Origin: SZUA-229 sp041589175 | GTDB lineage: Bacteria; Pseudomonadota; Gammaproteobacteria; SZUA-229 | Assembly (NCBI GenBank): GCA_041589175.1 | Contig: JBFHWF010000067.1 | Coordinates: forward strand, 1 to 13,225 | Direction of reading: 5' to 3' | DNA length: 13,225 nucleotides | Shown here: positions 7,045 to 13,225 of the stretch, piece after piece | Numbering within the stretch: position 1 is the first letter of the stretch | Layout of the letters: every line of letters begins with the position of its first letter | Notes under the pieces: generated by a model | Told to the model about the DNA's origin: nothing | Seen by the model: the letters and a program-made list of their open reading frames with translations, nothing else | Databases searched by the model: none | Made by a program: the position numbers and the translations under genes

Positions 7045-8454
7045 TTACACAGAGTAGTACATGTCGAACTCAACAGGGTGGGTTGCCATGCGCAGACGCT
7101 GAACTTCCTCGTTCTTCAGTTCGATATAGGCATCGATCTGATCGTCGGTGAAGACGCCGCCCTTGGTCAGGAATGCGCGGTCTTCGTCGAGTGAAGCCAG
7201 AGCCTGATCGAATGAGAAGCACACCTGTGGGATCTGCTTTTCTTCTTCAGGTGGCAGGTCGTACAGGTTCTTGTCCATCGCATCGCCAGGGTGGATTTTG
7301 TTTTCGATACCATCCAGGCCAGCCATCAGCATCGCGGCAAAACACAGGTATGGGTTTGCTGTGTTGTCACCGAAGCGAACTTCGATACGGCGTGCTTTAG
7401 GGTTAGATACGAAAGGAATACGGATCGATGCAGATCGGTTACGCGCAGAGTAGGCTAGCATAACGGGTGCTTCGAACCCGGGAACCAGGCGCTTGTAGGA
7501 GTTGGTCGAAGCATTGGCAAATGCGTTCAGTGCTTTAGCATGCTTGATGATACCGCCAATGTAGAACAGTGCGGTTTCTGACAGGCCGCCGTAGAGGTCG
7601 CCCGTGAACAGGTTTTCACCATTTTTTGCCAGAGACTGGTGAACGTGCATGCCGTTACCGTTGTCACCGACCAGTGGCTTGGGCATGAAGGTTGCTGTTT
7701 TGCCATAGGCATGTGCAACATTGTGAATTACGTATTTCAGCTTCTGTACTTCATCGCCCTTCTTGACCAGGGTGTTGAACATGGCGCCGATTTCACACTG
7801 CCCCGCTGTTGCAACTTCGTGATGGTGAACCTCAGTCGTAACACCCATATCTTCCATGACCAGACACATCGCAGAGCGCAGGTCCTGCAGTGAGTCTACA
7901 GGTGGTACGGGGAAATAACCGCCTTTTACACCCGGGCGGTGACCCAGGTTGCCGGTTTCAGTCTGTTCGCCCTTGCTCCACTCCGCTTCTTCAGAGCCAA
8001 TCTTATAGAAGGCTTCGCCCATGCTGTCTTTCCAGCTGACGGAATCGAATACAAAGAATTCATTTTCTGGACCGAAGTAGGCGGTGTCGGCAATGCCGGT
8101 TGACTTCATGTACTCTTCGGCACGCCTGGCAATGGAGCGAGGGTCACGCTCGTAGCCCTGCATGGTGGCAGGTTCGATGATGTCGCAGGTGATATTCAGC
8201 GTGGCTTCTTCACAGAAAGGGTCCATGGTAGCCGTTGATGGGTCTGGCATCATAATCATGTCGGACTCGTTGATGCCTTTCCAGCCTTCGATTGAAGAAC
8301 CATCAAACATCTTGCCTTCTTCGAAGGTGTCTTCGTCTACGGTGTGGGCGGGTACAGAAACGTGCTGTTCTTTACCGCGAGGGTCGGTGAAACGAAAATC
8401 AACGAATTTTACGTCGTTTTCTTTCATCATATTTAAAACGTCAGATGCTGACAT
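7045..8454 (-). CDS. glnA: Glutamine synthetase type I (GSI-beta)
   Basis: A 469-residue enzyme, the same length as E. coli GlnA and closely similar from the first residues (MSASDVLNMMKENDVKFVDFR). It makes glutamine from glutamate, ammonia and ATP as a dodecamer. Visible motifs: the latch region KMFDGSSIEGWKGINESDM (48-66), metal-binding FGPENEFF (127-134), EVHHHEVATAGQCEIG (208-223), the ATP/glutamate site NGNGMHVHQS (265-274), NRSASIRIP (339-347), and the adenylylation tyrosine Tyr398 in NLYDLPPEEE. The last means activity can be switched off by GlnE. The frame extends 60 bases further upstream, but homology and the Shine-Dalgarno TTGGAG fix the start at 8454. The gene is divergent from a protein kinase gene, and a sigma-54-like motif lies upstream. 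Confidence 0.98.
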   Translation of the reverse strand: MSASDVLNMMKENDVKFVDFRFTDPRGKEQHVSVPAHTVDEDTFEEGKMFDGSSIEGWKGINESDMIMMPDPSTATMDPFCEEATLNITCDIIEPATMQGYERDPRSIARRAEEYMKSTGIADTAYFGPENEFFVFDSVSWKDSMGEAFYKIGSEEAEWSKGEQTETGNLGHRPGVKGGYFPVPPVDSLQDLRSAMCLVMEDMGVTTEVHHHEVATAGQCEIGAMFNTLVKKGDEVQKLKYVIHNVAHAYGKTATFMPKPLVGDNGNGMHVHQSLAKNGENLFTGDLYGGLSETALFYIGGIIKHAKALNAFANASTNSYKRLVPGFEAPVMLAYSARNRSASIRIPFVSNPKARRIEVRFGDNTANPYLCFAAMLMAGLDGIENKIHPGDAMDKNLYDLPPEEEKQIPQVCFSFDQALASLDEDRAFLTKGGVFTDDQIDAYIELKNEEVQRLRMATHPVEFDMYYSV

Positions 8455-8516
8455 GTGAGGTCTCCAATGAAAATTAGAATTGTGATTAACCGGGAACAAA
8501 ATTAATGGCGGCAATG

Positions 8517-8532
8517 CGCACGAAATATGCCA
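8517..8532 (-). promoter_or_regulatory. Candidate sigma-54 promoter of glnA
   Basis: Minus strand TGGCATATTTCGTGCG keeps TGGCA, TGC and GG-N10-GC spacing, weaker than the GSII promoter. The predicted start is near 8506, giving a leader of about 52 nt. I find no complete NtrC dyad at -90 to -150, only isolated halves (GCACTAT at 8584-8590 and TGTGCA at 8626-8631), so NtrC dependence is unproven. Confidence 0.45.
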
Positions 8533-8715
8533 CAGGTAAACTGCGCTAACAACTCGAGGTCGAGGTTAATCCGGCTCAAAGCCGCACTATCATAAACTAT
8601 TGGCGTTAAGCTTGTAACAGTTTAATGTGCATAATCCGACCGACTTGAAGCGGATCAAATTGTCTACTCTGAGCAGTTTTGTAGCCTGTAGTTGCCAGCC
8701 GCAGGGGGTTTGCGT

Positions 8716-9810
8716 ATGGTAGAGGCAACTGGCGTCAGTGAACGCATTGCTGTTCTCGGGGGTCGATATCCAGAGCGCTATAATCTGAGTGCTACACTAT
8801 TAGAAAAAGAATATAGAAGCCGCCAAGCCATGCTCAAATTTCAGCAGCCGCCAAAAGAGTACGGGGATGTCTTCCTGGAAGACACCGATCGCCCATTGCC
8901 CGAGGTGCTTAACCCTAACACTCGTTACATGGTAATAGGCACCATTGCCAAAGGTGGGAAGTCGCTGATCAAGTCCTGTAAAGATATGCACCTCAACCGT
9001 GTGGTCGCCTACAAGACACTGCGTCCCGAATTTGTCGATGACGAAATTGAAACGACACGCCTGTTACGTGAGGCGCGGATCTGCGCCATGCTCCAGCACC
9101 CTAATACCGTGCCGATCTATGAGATTGGGCGCGATAATCGGGGCTACTACTACTTCACCATGAAGCTGGTGCATGGTTATACCCTGCGCGAAATCCTCGA
9201 TTATCGTGAGCGTTACGACCTGACTCAGCTTATTGAAGTTATTGAACAGATTGCCCATGCACTGGCCTATGCCCATACACACCGCGTTGCGCATCGGGAT
9301 ATCAAGCCAGAAAATATACTGGTGGGCCCCTATGGCGAAGTTCTGTTGCTTGACTGGGGGCTTGCCAAGGTGTGGCGGAAAGATGGCTCGGACTCAGAGG
9401 AGGATGCACAGCAGAGCAGTAGTTCCATTGTTGCAGATACCGATAAGTCGATGACAGGTCATGGAAAACTTCAGGGTACCCTTTGCTATATGTCGCCTGA
9501 GCAGATTAAGCGCGATCCGGGTATTGGCTTCAGTACCGATATCTACAGCCTGGGCTCGGTGCTGTATGAAGTGCTCGCCGGAAAGCCACCGTTTGACAGT
9601 GACAAGGCCTATGAAATTCTCGATATGGTAAAGAATGACCAGCCGCAGAAGCCTTCAGAGGTGAGTAAGTACCCGGTACCGAGGACCCTGGAAAAGTTGT
9701 GCCTCAAGTGCCTGGAAAAAGAGCCGGCCAATCGGCCTGCATCTATGGATGATGTATTGCGAATCCTGCAGGAAGACTGGTCATCTGATCTGAAAAAAGC
9801 CAGGCGATAG
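8716..9810 (+). CDS. Soluble Ser/Thr protein kinase (PknB/Hanks type) between two glutamine synthetase genes
   Basis: A 364-residue protein from the ATG at 8716, which has an AGGGGG Shine-Dalgarno at 8703-8708; an upstream TTG at 8692 is less likely. A 70-residue N-terminal region with no recognised domain precedes a complete kinase fold: glycine loop variant IAKGGKSLIK (77-86, last Gly replaced by Ser), ATP lysine Lys100 (VVAYKTL), helix-C Glu119, catalytic HRDIKPEN (Asp195, Asn200), DWG in place of DFG (Asp213), a Ser-rich activation segment (about 222-255), SPE (260-262), DIYSLG Asp275 and Arg340. All catalytic residues are present, so it should be active. There is no membrane helix or extracellular sensor domain, so it is cytosolic. 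It is divergent from glnA and convergent with GSII. The substrate is unknown; the setting invites a link to glutamine metabolism, which is inference only. Confidence 0.92.
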   Translation: MVEATGVSERIAVLGGRYPERYNLSATLLEKEYRSRQAMLKFQQPPKEYGDVFLEDTDRPLPEVLNPNTRYMVIGTIAKGGKSLIKSCKDMHLNRVVAYKTLRPEFVDDEIETTRLLREARICAMLQHPNTVPIYEIGRDNRGYYYFTMKLVHGYTLREILDYRERYDLTQLIEVIEQIAHALAYAHTHRVAHRDIKPENILVGPYGEVLLLDWGLAKVWRKDGSDSEEDAQQSSSSIVADTDKSMTGHGKLQGTLCYMSPEQIKRDPGIGFSTDIYSLGSVLYEVLAGKPPFDSDKAYEILDMVKNDQPQKPSEVSKYPVPRTLEKLCLKCLEKEPANRPASMDDVLRILQEDWSSDLKKARR

Positions 9811-9861
9811 TCTGGCTGTTGGCTAGCCTGGTAAGCATTTTGGCAAAATAAGGCAGGCATA

Positions 9862-9894
9862 AAAAAACCGAGGCAACGAGTGCCCCGGTTTTTT
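9862..9894. terminator. Bidirectional terminator between the kinase and GSII genes
   Basis: A 14-bp stem with one mismatch (AAAAAACCGAGGCA at 9862-9875 with TGCCCCGGTTTTTT at 9881-9894) has a 5-nt loop and T-runs on both strands, suited to ending both convergent genes. Confidence 0.92.
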
Positions 9895-9913
9895 ATCGTT
9901 CAGGTAAACAGAA

Positions 9914-10927
9914 TTACTTGTCCAGTGCTTCTTTTGTTACCTTAACGATGATAGCAGCAACCTTGTAGGGATCTGCATTCGATGCTGGGCGACGATCTTC
10001 CAGACGACCCTTCCAGCCGTCTTCCACTGTGCTGACAGGGATACGGATAGATGCGCCACGGTCAGAAACGCCGTAGCTGAACTGGTCGATAGACTGAGTT
10101 TCGTGCTTACCCGTCAGACGCTGTTCGTTGTGCGCGCCGTATACGCCGATGCATGCACCAACGTTCTTGCCGAATTCTTCACAGATCTGTGTGAATACGC
10201 CTTCATCGCCAGACTCACGCATCGGTGTGTTAGAGAAGTTAGCGTGCATACCAGAACCGTTCCAGTCTGTGTCACCCAGAGGTTTAGGATGCCAGTCAAC
10301 CGCAAGGTCGTATTTCTCAGCAGTACGCTCCAGCAGGTAGCGAGCCAGCCAGATTTCGTCACCGGCACGCTTGGCGCTCTTGGCAAAGATCTGGAATTCC
10401 CACTGGCCAGCAGCCACTTCTGCGTTGATACCCTCAACGTTCAGGCCGGCTTCCAGACACAGGTCCAGATGTTCTTCGATCAGGTCACGGCAGTAGGCGT
10501 TACGCGCACCCACTGAGCAGTAGTATGGACCCTGTGGAGGTGGGTAGCCGCCGGGAGGGAAGCCGGGTGGCAGGTTAGTGACGGGATCCCACAGGAAGTA
10601 TTCCTGCTCGAAACCAAACCAGAAATCATCGTCGTCATCTTCAATGGTTGCACGGCCGTTTGACTCGTGTGGTGTGCCATCTGCGTTGAGAACTTCACAC
10701 ATAACCAGGAAGGCGTTATTGCGTGCAGGATCAGGAATGATCATGGCAGGCTTTAGCAGACAGTCAGAGGCATTGCCTTCAGCCTGCTCTGTAGAACTAC
10801 CGTCAAAGACCCACATTGGGCAGTCTTCCAGCTTACCGCTGAAGTCGTTACGGACCATGGTTTTACTGCGCAGGCTCTGAGTTGGCTTATAGCCGTCGAG
10901 CCAGATGTATTCCAGCTTGCTTTTCAT
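9914..10927 (-). CDS. glnII: Glutamine synthetase type II (eukaryotic-type GlnII)
   Basis: A 337-residue enzyme of the GSII family (about 330-360 residues), clearly not a copy of GlnA. Visible motifs: WVFDGSSTEQAEG (39-51), FGFEQEYFL (104-112, metal ligands), the long Pro/Gly loop of GSII (LPPGFPPGGYPPPQGPYY, 119-136), NAEVAAGQWEFQ (168-179), WNGSGMHANFS (222-232) and DRGASIRIP (289-297). There is no adenylylation tyrosine region. It converts glutamate and ammonia to glutamine and is usually induced under nitrogen limitation. The start is the ATG at 10927 with GGAGATA at 10936-10942; a TTG at 10945 overlaps that Shine-Dalgarno and is rejected. Expression should be NtrC/sigma-54 driven (sites at 11133-11262) through a long structured leader. 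GSII is uncommon in gammaproteobacteria, so ancient transfer is possible, but base composition looks like the neighbours. Confidence 0.96.
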   Translation of the reverse strand: MKSKLEYIWLDGYKPTQSLRSKTMVRNDFSGKLEDCPMWVFDGSSTEQAEGNASDCLLKPAMIIPDPARNNAFLVMCEVLNADGTPHESNGRATIEDDDDDFWFGFEQEYFLWDPVTNLPPGFPPGGYPPPQGPYYCSVGARNAYCRDLIEEHLDLCLEAGLNVEGINAEVAAGQWEFQIFAKSAKRAGDEIWLARYLLERTAEKYDLAVDWHPKPLGDTDWNGSGMHANFSNTPMRESGDEGVFTQICEEFGKNVGACIGVYGAHNEQRLTGKHETQSIDQFSYGVSDRGASIRIPVSTVEDGWKGRLEDRRPASNADPYKVAAIIVKVTKEALDK

Positions 10928-11122
10928 AACGTTGTATATCTCCAAAAGAATGATGTGTTACGCACTTGCGTAATCTATCAGAAATTATCATCCGTTAACC
11001 CATTAAGTTGCAGGGTAACGGACGCTATTCAACAGCTCATGTGGTCCGGCATGCAATCCGCATGTTTTTATTATCCCTGCCGGATTGTCATCCCTGTAAA
11101 AAATAACCGCATGAGCAGGATG
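10928..11122 (-). promoter_or_regulatory. Long structured 5' leader of the GSII mRNA
   Basis: About 195 nt separate the predicted sigma-54 start from the ATG. Three helices are visible. An outer 10-bp arm pair (11035-11044 with 11107-11116, one mismatch) encloses two mutually exclusive 7-bp helices: 11054-11060 with 11081-11087, or 11045-11051 with 11078-11084. The second is a 10-bp stem with one bulge (10991-11001 with 11013-11022). The third is a perfect 7-bp stem with a 2-nt loop (10958-10964 with 10967-10973), about 15 bases before the Shine-Dalgarno. There is no match to a riboswitch I can name. Confidence 0.45.
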
Positions 11123-11132
11123 CCATGAAGAA

Positions 11133-11148
11133 TGCACCAAAAGTGCCA
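11133..11148 (-). promoter_or_regulatory. Sigma-54 promoter of the GSII gene
   Basis: Minus strand TGGCACTTTTGGTGCA: complete TGGCAC, TGCA and GG-N10-GC spacing. Predicted transcription start near 11122. Confidence 0.78.
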
Positions 11149-11214
11149 CTTTACTGATTTTGCTATTAGAAACAGTAGGATAAAAAATATGCGAGAATAT
11201 AAAAACAGCAGAAA

Positions 11215-11231
11215 CGCACCGTAATGGTGCG
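11215..11231. promoter_or_regulatory. NtrC binding site 1 of the GSII promoter
   Basis: CGCACCGTAATGGTGCG matches the GCACC-N5-GGTGC core exactly and is centred near -101 from the predicted GSII start. On the minus strand the same hairpin followed by T-rich sequence could also weakly terminate the cation transporter gene. Confidence 0.75.
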
Positions 11232-11245
11232 ATTAATTGCCTGTA

Positions 11246-11262
11246 TGCACTATTTTTGTGCT
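11246..11262. promoter_or_regulatory. NtrC binding site 2 of the GSII promoter
   Basis: TGCACTATTTTTGTGCT has both GCAC and GTGC halves in the right spacing and is centred near -132. It lies 31 bp (three turns) from site 1, like the paired sites at E. coli glnA. It overlaps the stop codon of the cation transporter gene. Confidence 0.65.
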
Positions 11263-12406
11263 ATTTGTACAGGATGTCGATACCATCAAGCCAGTCAAGC
11301 GGTTCGCAGGCGGTGTTAATCTGCTGTTTAAGCTGCTCTGCCTTTGTGCCGCTCTCAAGGAGTGATAAGGGGAAAATCAGCTCCAGGCTGATAGCGCCAT
11401 CGAGGTAGTGCAGATGCAGGTCGAGCAAGTGCCGGGTTGCTTCGATATCCTGCCACTGGGCATTGAGCTGTTTCAGAACTTCTTTACGCAGGGGCAGGTG
11501 CTTGCAGCTGTGGTCCGTGTGTTCATCGTCTTCCGGGTCGATATGTACCGTTACATCGTTGATTTCATCGAACTGTTTTTTTAGTAACCCTTCGACCACT
11601 TCAGAAATCTGGTGACCTTCCGACACGCTGAGTCGAGGGGGAACCAGAATATGCAGATCAACCAGTGCATTCTGGCCCATGCGACGAGAGCGTAGCATGT
11701 GCAATTGTTCAACGCCGTCGATCGCCATTACCAGATCTTCGATGTCCTGAAGCGTGTCTGGCTCAAGGCCGGTATCGACCAGCTCCTGGAAGCTCTGATG
11801 GCCCAGCTCCCAGCCGATTTTACAGATCATCAGTGCAACGATAATGGCGGCCACGGAATCCAGTATCGGGTAACCCATCATGGCACCGGCTATCCCCACA
11901 AACACCACAATAGAAGAGATGGCATCGGAGCGATGGTGCCAGGCATTGGCTTCCAGCAGGCTGGATTTAACACGTCGTGCAACCCGTATGGTGTACTGAA
12001 ACAGGAATTCTTTGCTGGCAATCGACAGGCCCGCTATCCACAGTGTTAACATGCTGGGAATGATGATGTTTTCCGGTTCCATCAGGCGACTTACGGCATC
12101 AATGCCAATGCCCAGACCTACGGCGATGAGTAAAATCGCCAGTGCAATCGTTGCAAAGGTCTCATAGCGGGCATGACCGTAGGGGTGGTCTTCATCAGCA
12201 TCGATGTTTGCATGGTGGGTGGCATACAGTACCAGGCCGTCGGAAACCAGATCGGAAAGTGAGTGGATACCATCCGCGATCAACGCCTGGGAGTGGCCAA
12301 TATAGCCAATAATCAGTTTACCAATGGCCAGTACCAGGTTGACTACGATACCCCACCAGGTGGCGATATCCATGGCTTTTTTACGTTGTTGATTCGCGTT
12401 TTCCAC
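11261..12406 (-). CDS. Cation diffusion facilitator (CDF) family metal transporter with C-terminal extension
   Basis: A 381-residue inner membrane protein. The membrane domain (about 15-205) has the CDF site ADGIHSLSDLVSD in helix 2 (His48, Asp52) and HHRSD in helix 5 (His157, Asp161), plus HPYGHARYE (74-82). It exports divalent metal in exchange for protons. The His-Asp/His-Asp set is the arrangement usually linked to zinc; FieF/YiiP instead has Asp-Asp/His-Asp. A cytoplasmic dimerisation domain (about 210-292) ends with a His/Asp/Glu-rich segment (HIDPEDDEHTDHSCKH), likely metal-binding. About 80 further residues go beyond the usual CDF length of about 300 and form an extra predicted alpha/beta domain. 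The start is GTG at 12406 without a clear Shine-Dalgarno; ATG at 12373 is an alternative. It is divergent from a small HMA protein, supporting a metal-homeostasis pair. Metal specificity is inferred. Confidence 0.92.
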   Translation of the reverse strand: MENANQQRKKAMDIATWWGIVVNLVLAIGKLIIGYIGHSQALIADGIHSLSDLVSDGLVLYATHHANIDADEDHPYGHARYETFATIALAILLIAVGLGIGIDAVSRLMEPENIIIPSMLTLWIAGLSIASKEFLFQYTIRVARRVKSSLLEANAWHHRSDAISSIVVFVGIAGAMMGYPILDSVAAIIVALMICKIGWELGHQSFQELVDTGLEPDTLQDIEDLVMAIDGVEQLHMLRSRRMGQNALVDLHILVPPRLSVSEGHQISEVVEGLLKKQFDEINDVTVHIDPEDDEHTDHSCKHLPLRKEVLKQLNAQWQDIEATRHLLDLHLHYLDGAISLELIFPLSLLESGTKAEQLKQQINTACEPLDWLDGIDILYK

Positions 12407-12513
12407 TGTGCATATAAGATGGTTTAGAATAGAGACGATATTGTCGTGTGTTAAGCGGGAGCTTGCAAGTAGGCATTGTTGATCAAGACGGGCATAACAG
12501 AGAGGTGTAAACC

Positions 12514-12801
12514 GTGCAGATTGAAATTCAGGTCGAAAATATCAAATGTGGTGGCTGTGCAAGTTCTATAACGAAAAACCTGCAGGCGGATGCGCGTGTA
12601 TCAGCGATTGAGGTGGACGTTGATCAGGGGCTGGTAAAGATCGAAGCGGCTGAAGATGCACGGGATGACTTTGCTCAGGCGCTTCTTAAAATGGGCTATC
12701 CGGAAACGGGCACTGCAGAAGGCATCGAAGCTGCAAAGGCTAAAGCCAAGTCGTTTGTGAGTTGTGCAATTGGCAAAGTCGACAATATGGTTAACAAGTA
12801 G
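12514..12801 (+). CDS. Small heavy-metal-associated (HMA) domain protein
   Basis: A 95-residue cytosolic protein. Residues 1-65 form the beta-alpha-beta-beta-alpha HMA fold with Cys12 and Cys15 in IKCGGCASSITKNL; the usual Met-x-Cys is Ile-x-Cys. Residues 66-95 are an Ala/Lys-rich helical tail with an extra Cys84 (SFVSCAIGK). Such proteins carry Cu(I), Zn or other soft metals to transporters. The start is GTG at 12514 with AGAGGTG at 12501-12507 as Shine-Dalgarno. It is divergent from the CDF transporter across 107 bp in which I see no clear MerR- or ArsR-type operator. A T-rich stretch follows the gene but no convincing terminator stem. Confidence 0.85.
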   Translation: MQIEIQVENIKCGGCASSITKNLQADARVSAIEVDVDQGLVKIEAAEDARDDFAQALLKMGYPETGTAEGIEAAKAKAKSFVSCAIGKVDNMVNK

Positions 12802-12825
12802 TCGGTTGTTTTTTTAAAAGCTTTT

Positions 12826-12978
12826 TTGTCCGCTAATGGACGCTAATAAACGCGAATTAATACTAATGGTTTTTTAATGCCAGCGGCACTAAATTACCCT
12901 ATTCCTGGCATTAAGGTGCAGAAGATTTGTTTTCCTCTGTTTCTCAACTTGTGTGTATTGGCGTCCATTAGCGGACAA
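12826..12978. repeat. 153-bp nested inverted-repeat element
   Basis: Perfect 18-bp terminal inverted repeats lie at 12826-12843 and 12961-12978 (core GTCCGCTAATGGACGC and its complement). A second perfect 10-bp inverted repeat lies inside (TTAATGCCAG at 12874-12883, CTGGCATTAA at 12905-12914). The left part shows four degenerate 10-bp units (12831-12870: CGCTAATGGA, CGCTAATAAA, CGCGAATTAA, TACTAATGGT). There is no open reading frame. It fits a small non-autonomous or REP/BIME-like repeat. This accounts for most of the gene-free stretch 12802-13085. Confidence 0.6.
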
Positions 12979-12995
12979 TGCCCTAGTCTTTTGCT

Positions 12996-13035
12996 GTGTC
13001 ACTAAACTGTCATAAAACCTTCATAACACGTTCAA
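12996..13035 (+). promoter_or_regulatory. Tandem Pho box (four PhoB half-sites)
   Basis: Four 7-bp units repeat at exact 11-bp steps: GTGTCAC (12996), CTGTCAT (13007), CCTTCAT (13018) and CGTTCAA (13029). The middle pair, CTGTCATAAAACCTTCAT, matches the Pho box consensus at about 16 of 18 positions. The array ends 10 bp before a -10-like GATACT (13046-13051), the spacing used at PhoB-activated promoters. Confidence 0.75.
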
Positions 13036-13085
13036 TATTTGTGTTGATACTACGCCCTGAAAAATGTCACATTCAGGAGAATGTT

Positions 13086-13225
13086 ATGAAATTTTATATA
13101 CGTGAGTGGAGTAAAAACACGATTGTATTAATGACAGAAAGCGGGCACGTGCTTGCGTATTTTAGTTCTATATCAGAAGCGCTTGATGCGTGTAGTGAAT
13201 GGTATAGCTGCAATCAGAACGAGCA
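13086..13225 (+). CDS. Small protein of unknown function, 3' end outside the window, probable Pho regulon member
   Basis: The frame starts at ATG 13086 with a strong Shine-Dalgarno (CAGGAGA, 13074-13080) and stays open for 46 codons to the window edge. The peptide begins MKFYIREWSKNTIVLMTESG and continues with a strand/helix pattern (HVLAYFSSISEALDACSEWY). It has no signal peptide, membrane helix or motif I recognise. The alternating pattern suggests a small cytosolic alpha/beta protein. Its promoter carries a tandem Pho box, so expression during phosphate limitation is likely. No function is assigned. Confidence 0.7.
   Translation, partial: MKFYIREWSKNTIVLMTESGHVLAYFSSISEALDACSEWYSCNQNE

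Noticed and set aside
8455..8514. Upstream in-frame start of glnA
   Set aside because: Alignment with GlnA begins at MSASDV and the Shine-Dalgarno TTGGAG lies directly before it.
10103..10516. 137-codon plus-strand frame inside the GSII gene
   Set aside because: It is antisense to highly conserved GSII sequence, with no start context and no protein-like composition.
12811..12828. T-rich tract with AAAAGCTTTT palindrome after the HMA gene as terminator
   Set aside because: The stem is short and almost all A/T, so it is too weak to call.

Overview
The window reads as a chromosomal segment of a gammaproteobacterium with moderate GC content. The grounds are a 469-residue GlnA of the adenylylated (GSI-beta) type, an ntrB-ntrC pair preceded by a DUF4124 gene, a PgaA-like outer membrane barrel and proteobacterial sigma-54 promoter motifs. 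I cannot name the genus. No mobile element, CRISPR array, tRNA or rRNA was seen.

Left part (1-3600). The window opens in the last codons of a probable membrane glycosyltransferase. It is translationally coupled to a short outer membrane beta-barrel, which together look like the end of an exopolysaccharide synthesis/export operon. Convergent to it and overlapping by 13 bp is a polytopic sensor histidine kinase with no response regulator in view. Divergent from the kinase is a lone type IV pilin-like gene. Their shared intergenic region holds a near-consensus sigma-54 promoter and two 16-bp dyads placed like an enhancer.

Middle part (3607-11260) is a nitrogen-assimilation island. On the minus strand lie glnA, a DUF4124 periplasmic protein, ntrB and ntrC, then a second, eukaryotic-type glutamine synthetase (GSII). 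Between the two synthetase genes, on the opposite strand, sits a soluble Ser/Thr protein kinase. GSII has a textbook NtrC/sigma-54 control region: two NtrC dyads 31 bp apart centred near -101 and -132. This is followed by an unusually long, hairpin-rich leader of about 195 nt. An NtrC dyad also lies upstream of ntrB, and a weaker sigma-54 motif lies upstream of glnA. GSI keeps the adenylylation tyrosine; GSII has no such site.

Right part (11261-13225). A cation diffusion facilitator with an extra C-terminal domain is divergent from a small HMA-fold metal-binding protein. Next comes a 153-bp nested inverted-repeat element. Last is the start of a small unknown gene preceded by four PhoB-type half-sites at exact 11-bp spacing, suggesting phosphate-starvation control.

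Together the window joins nitrogen control, phosphate control, metal export and surface polysaccharide/pilin functions. The least explained parts are the paired operator at the kinase/pilin junction, the GSI-kinase-GSII arrangement, the structured GSII leader and the Pho-controlled small gene.
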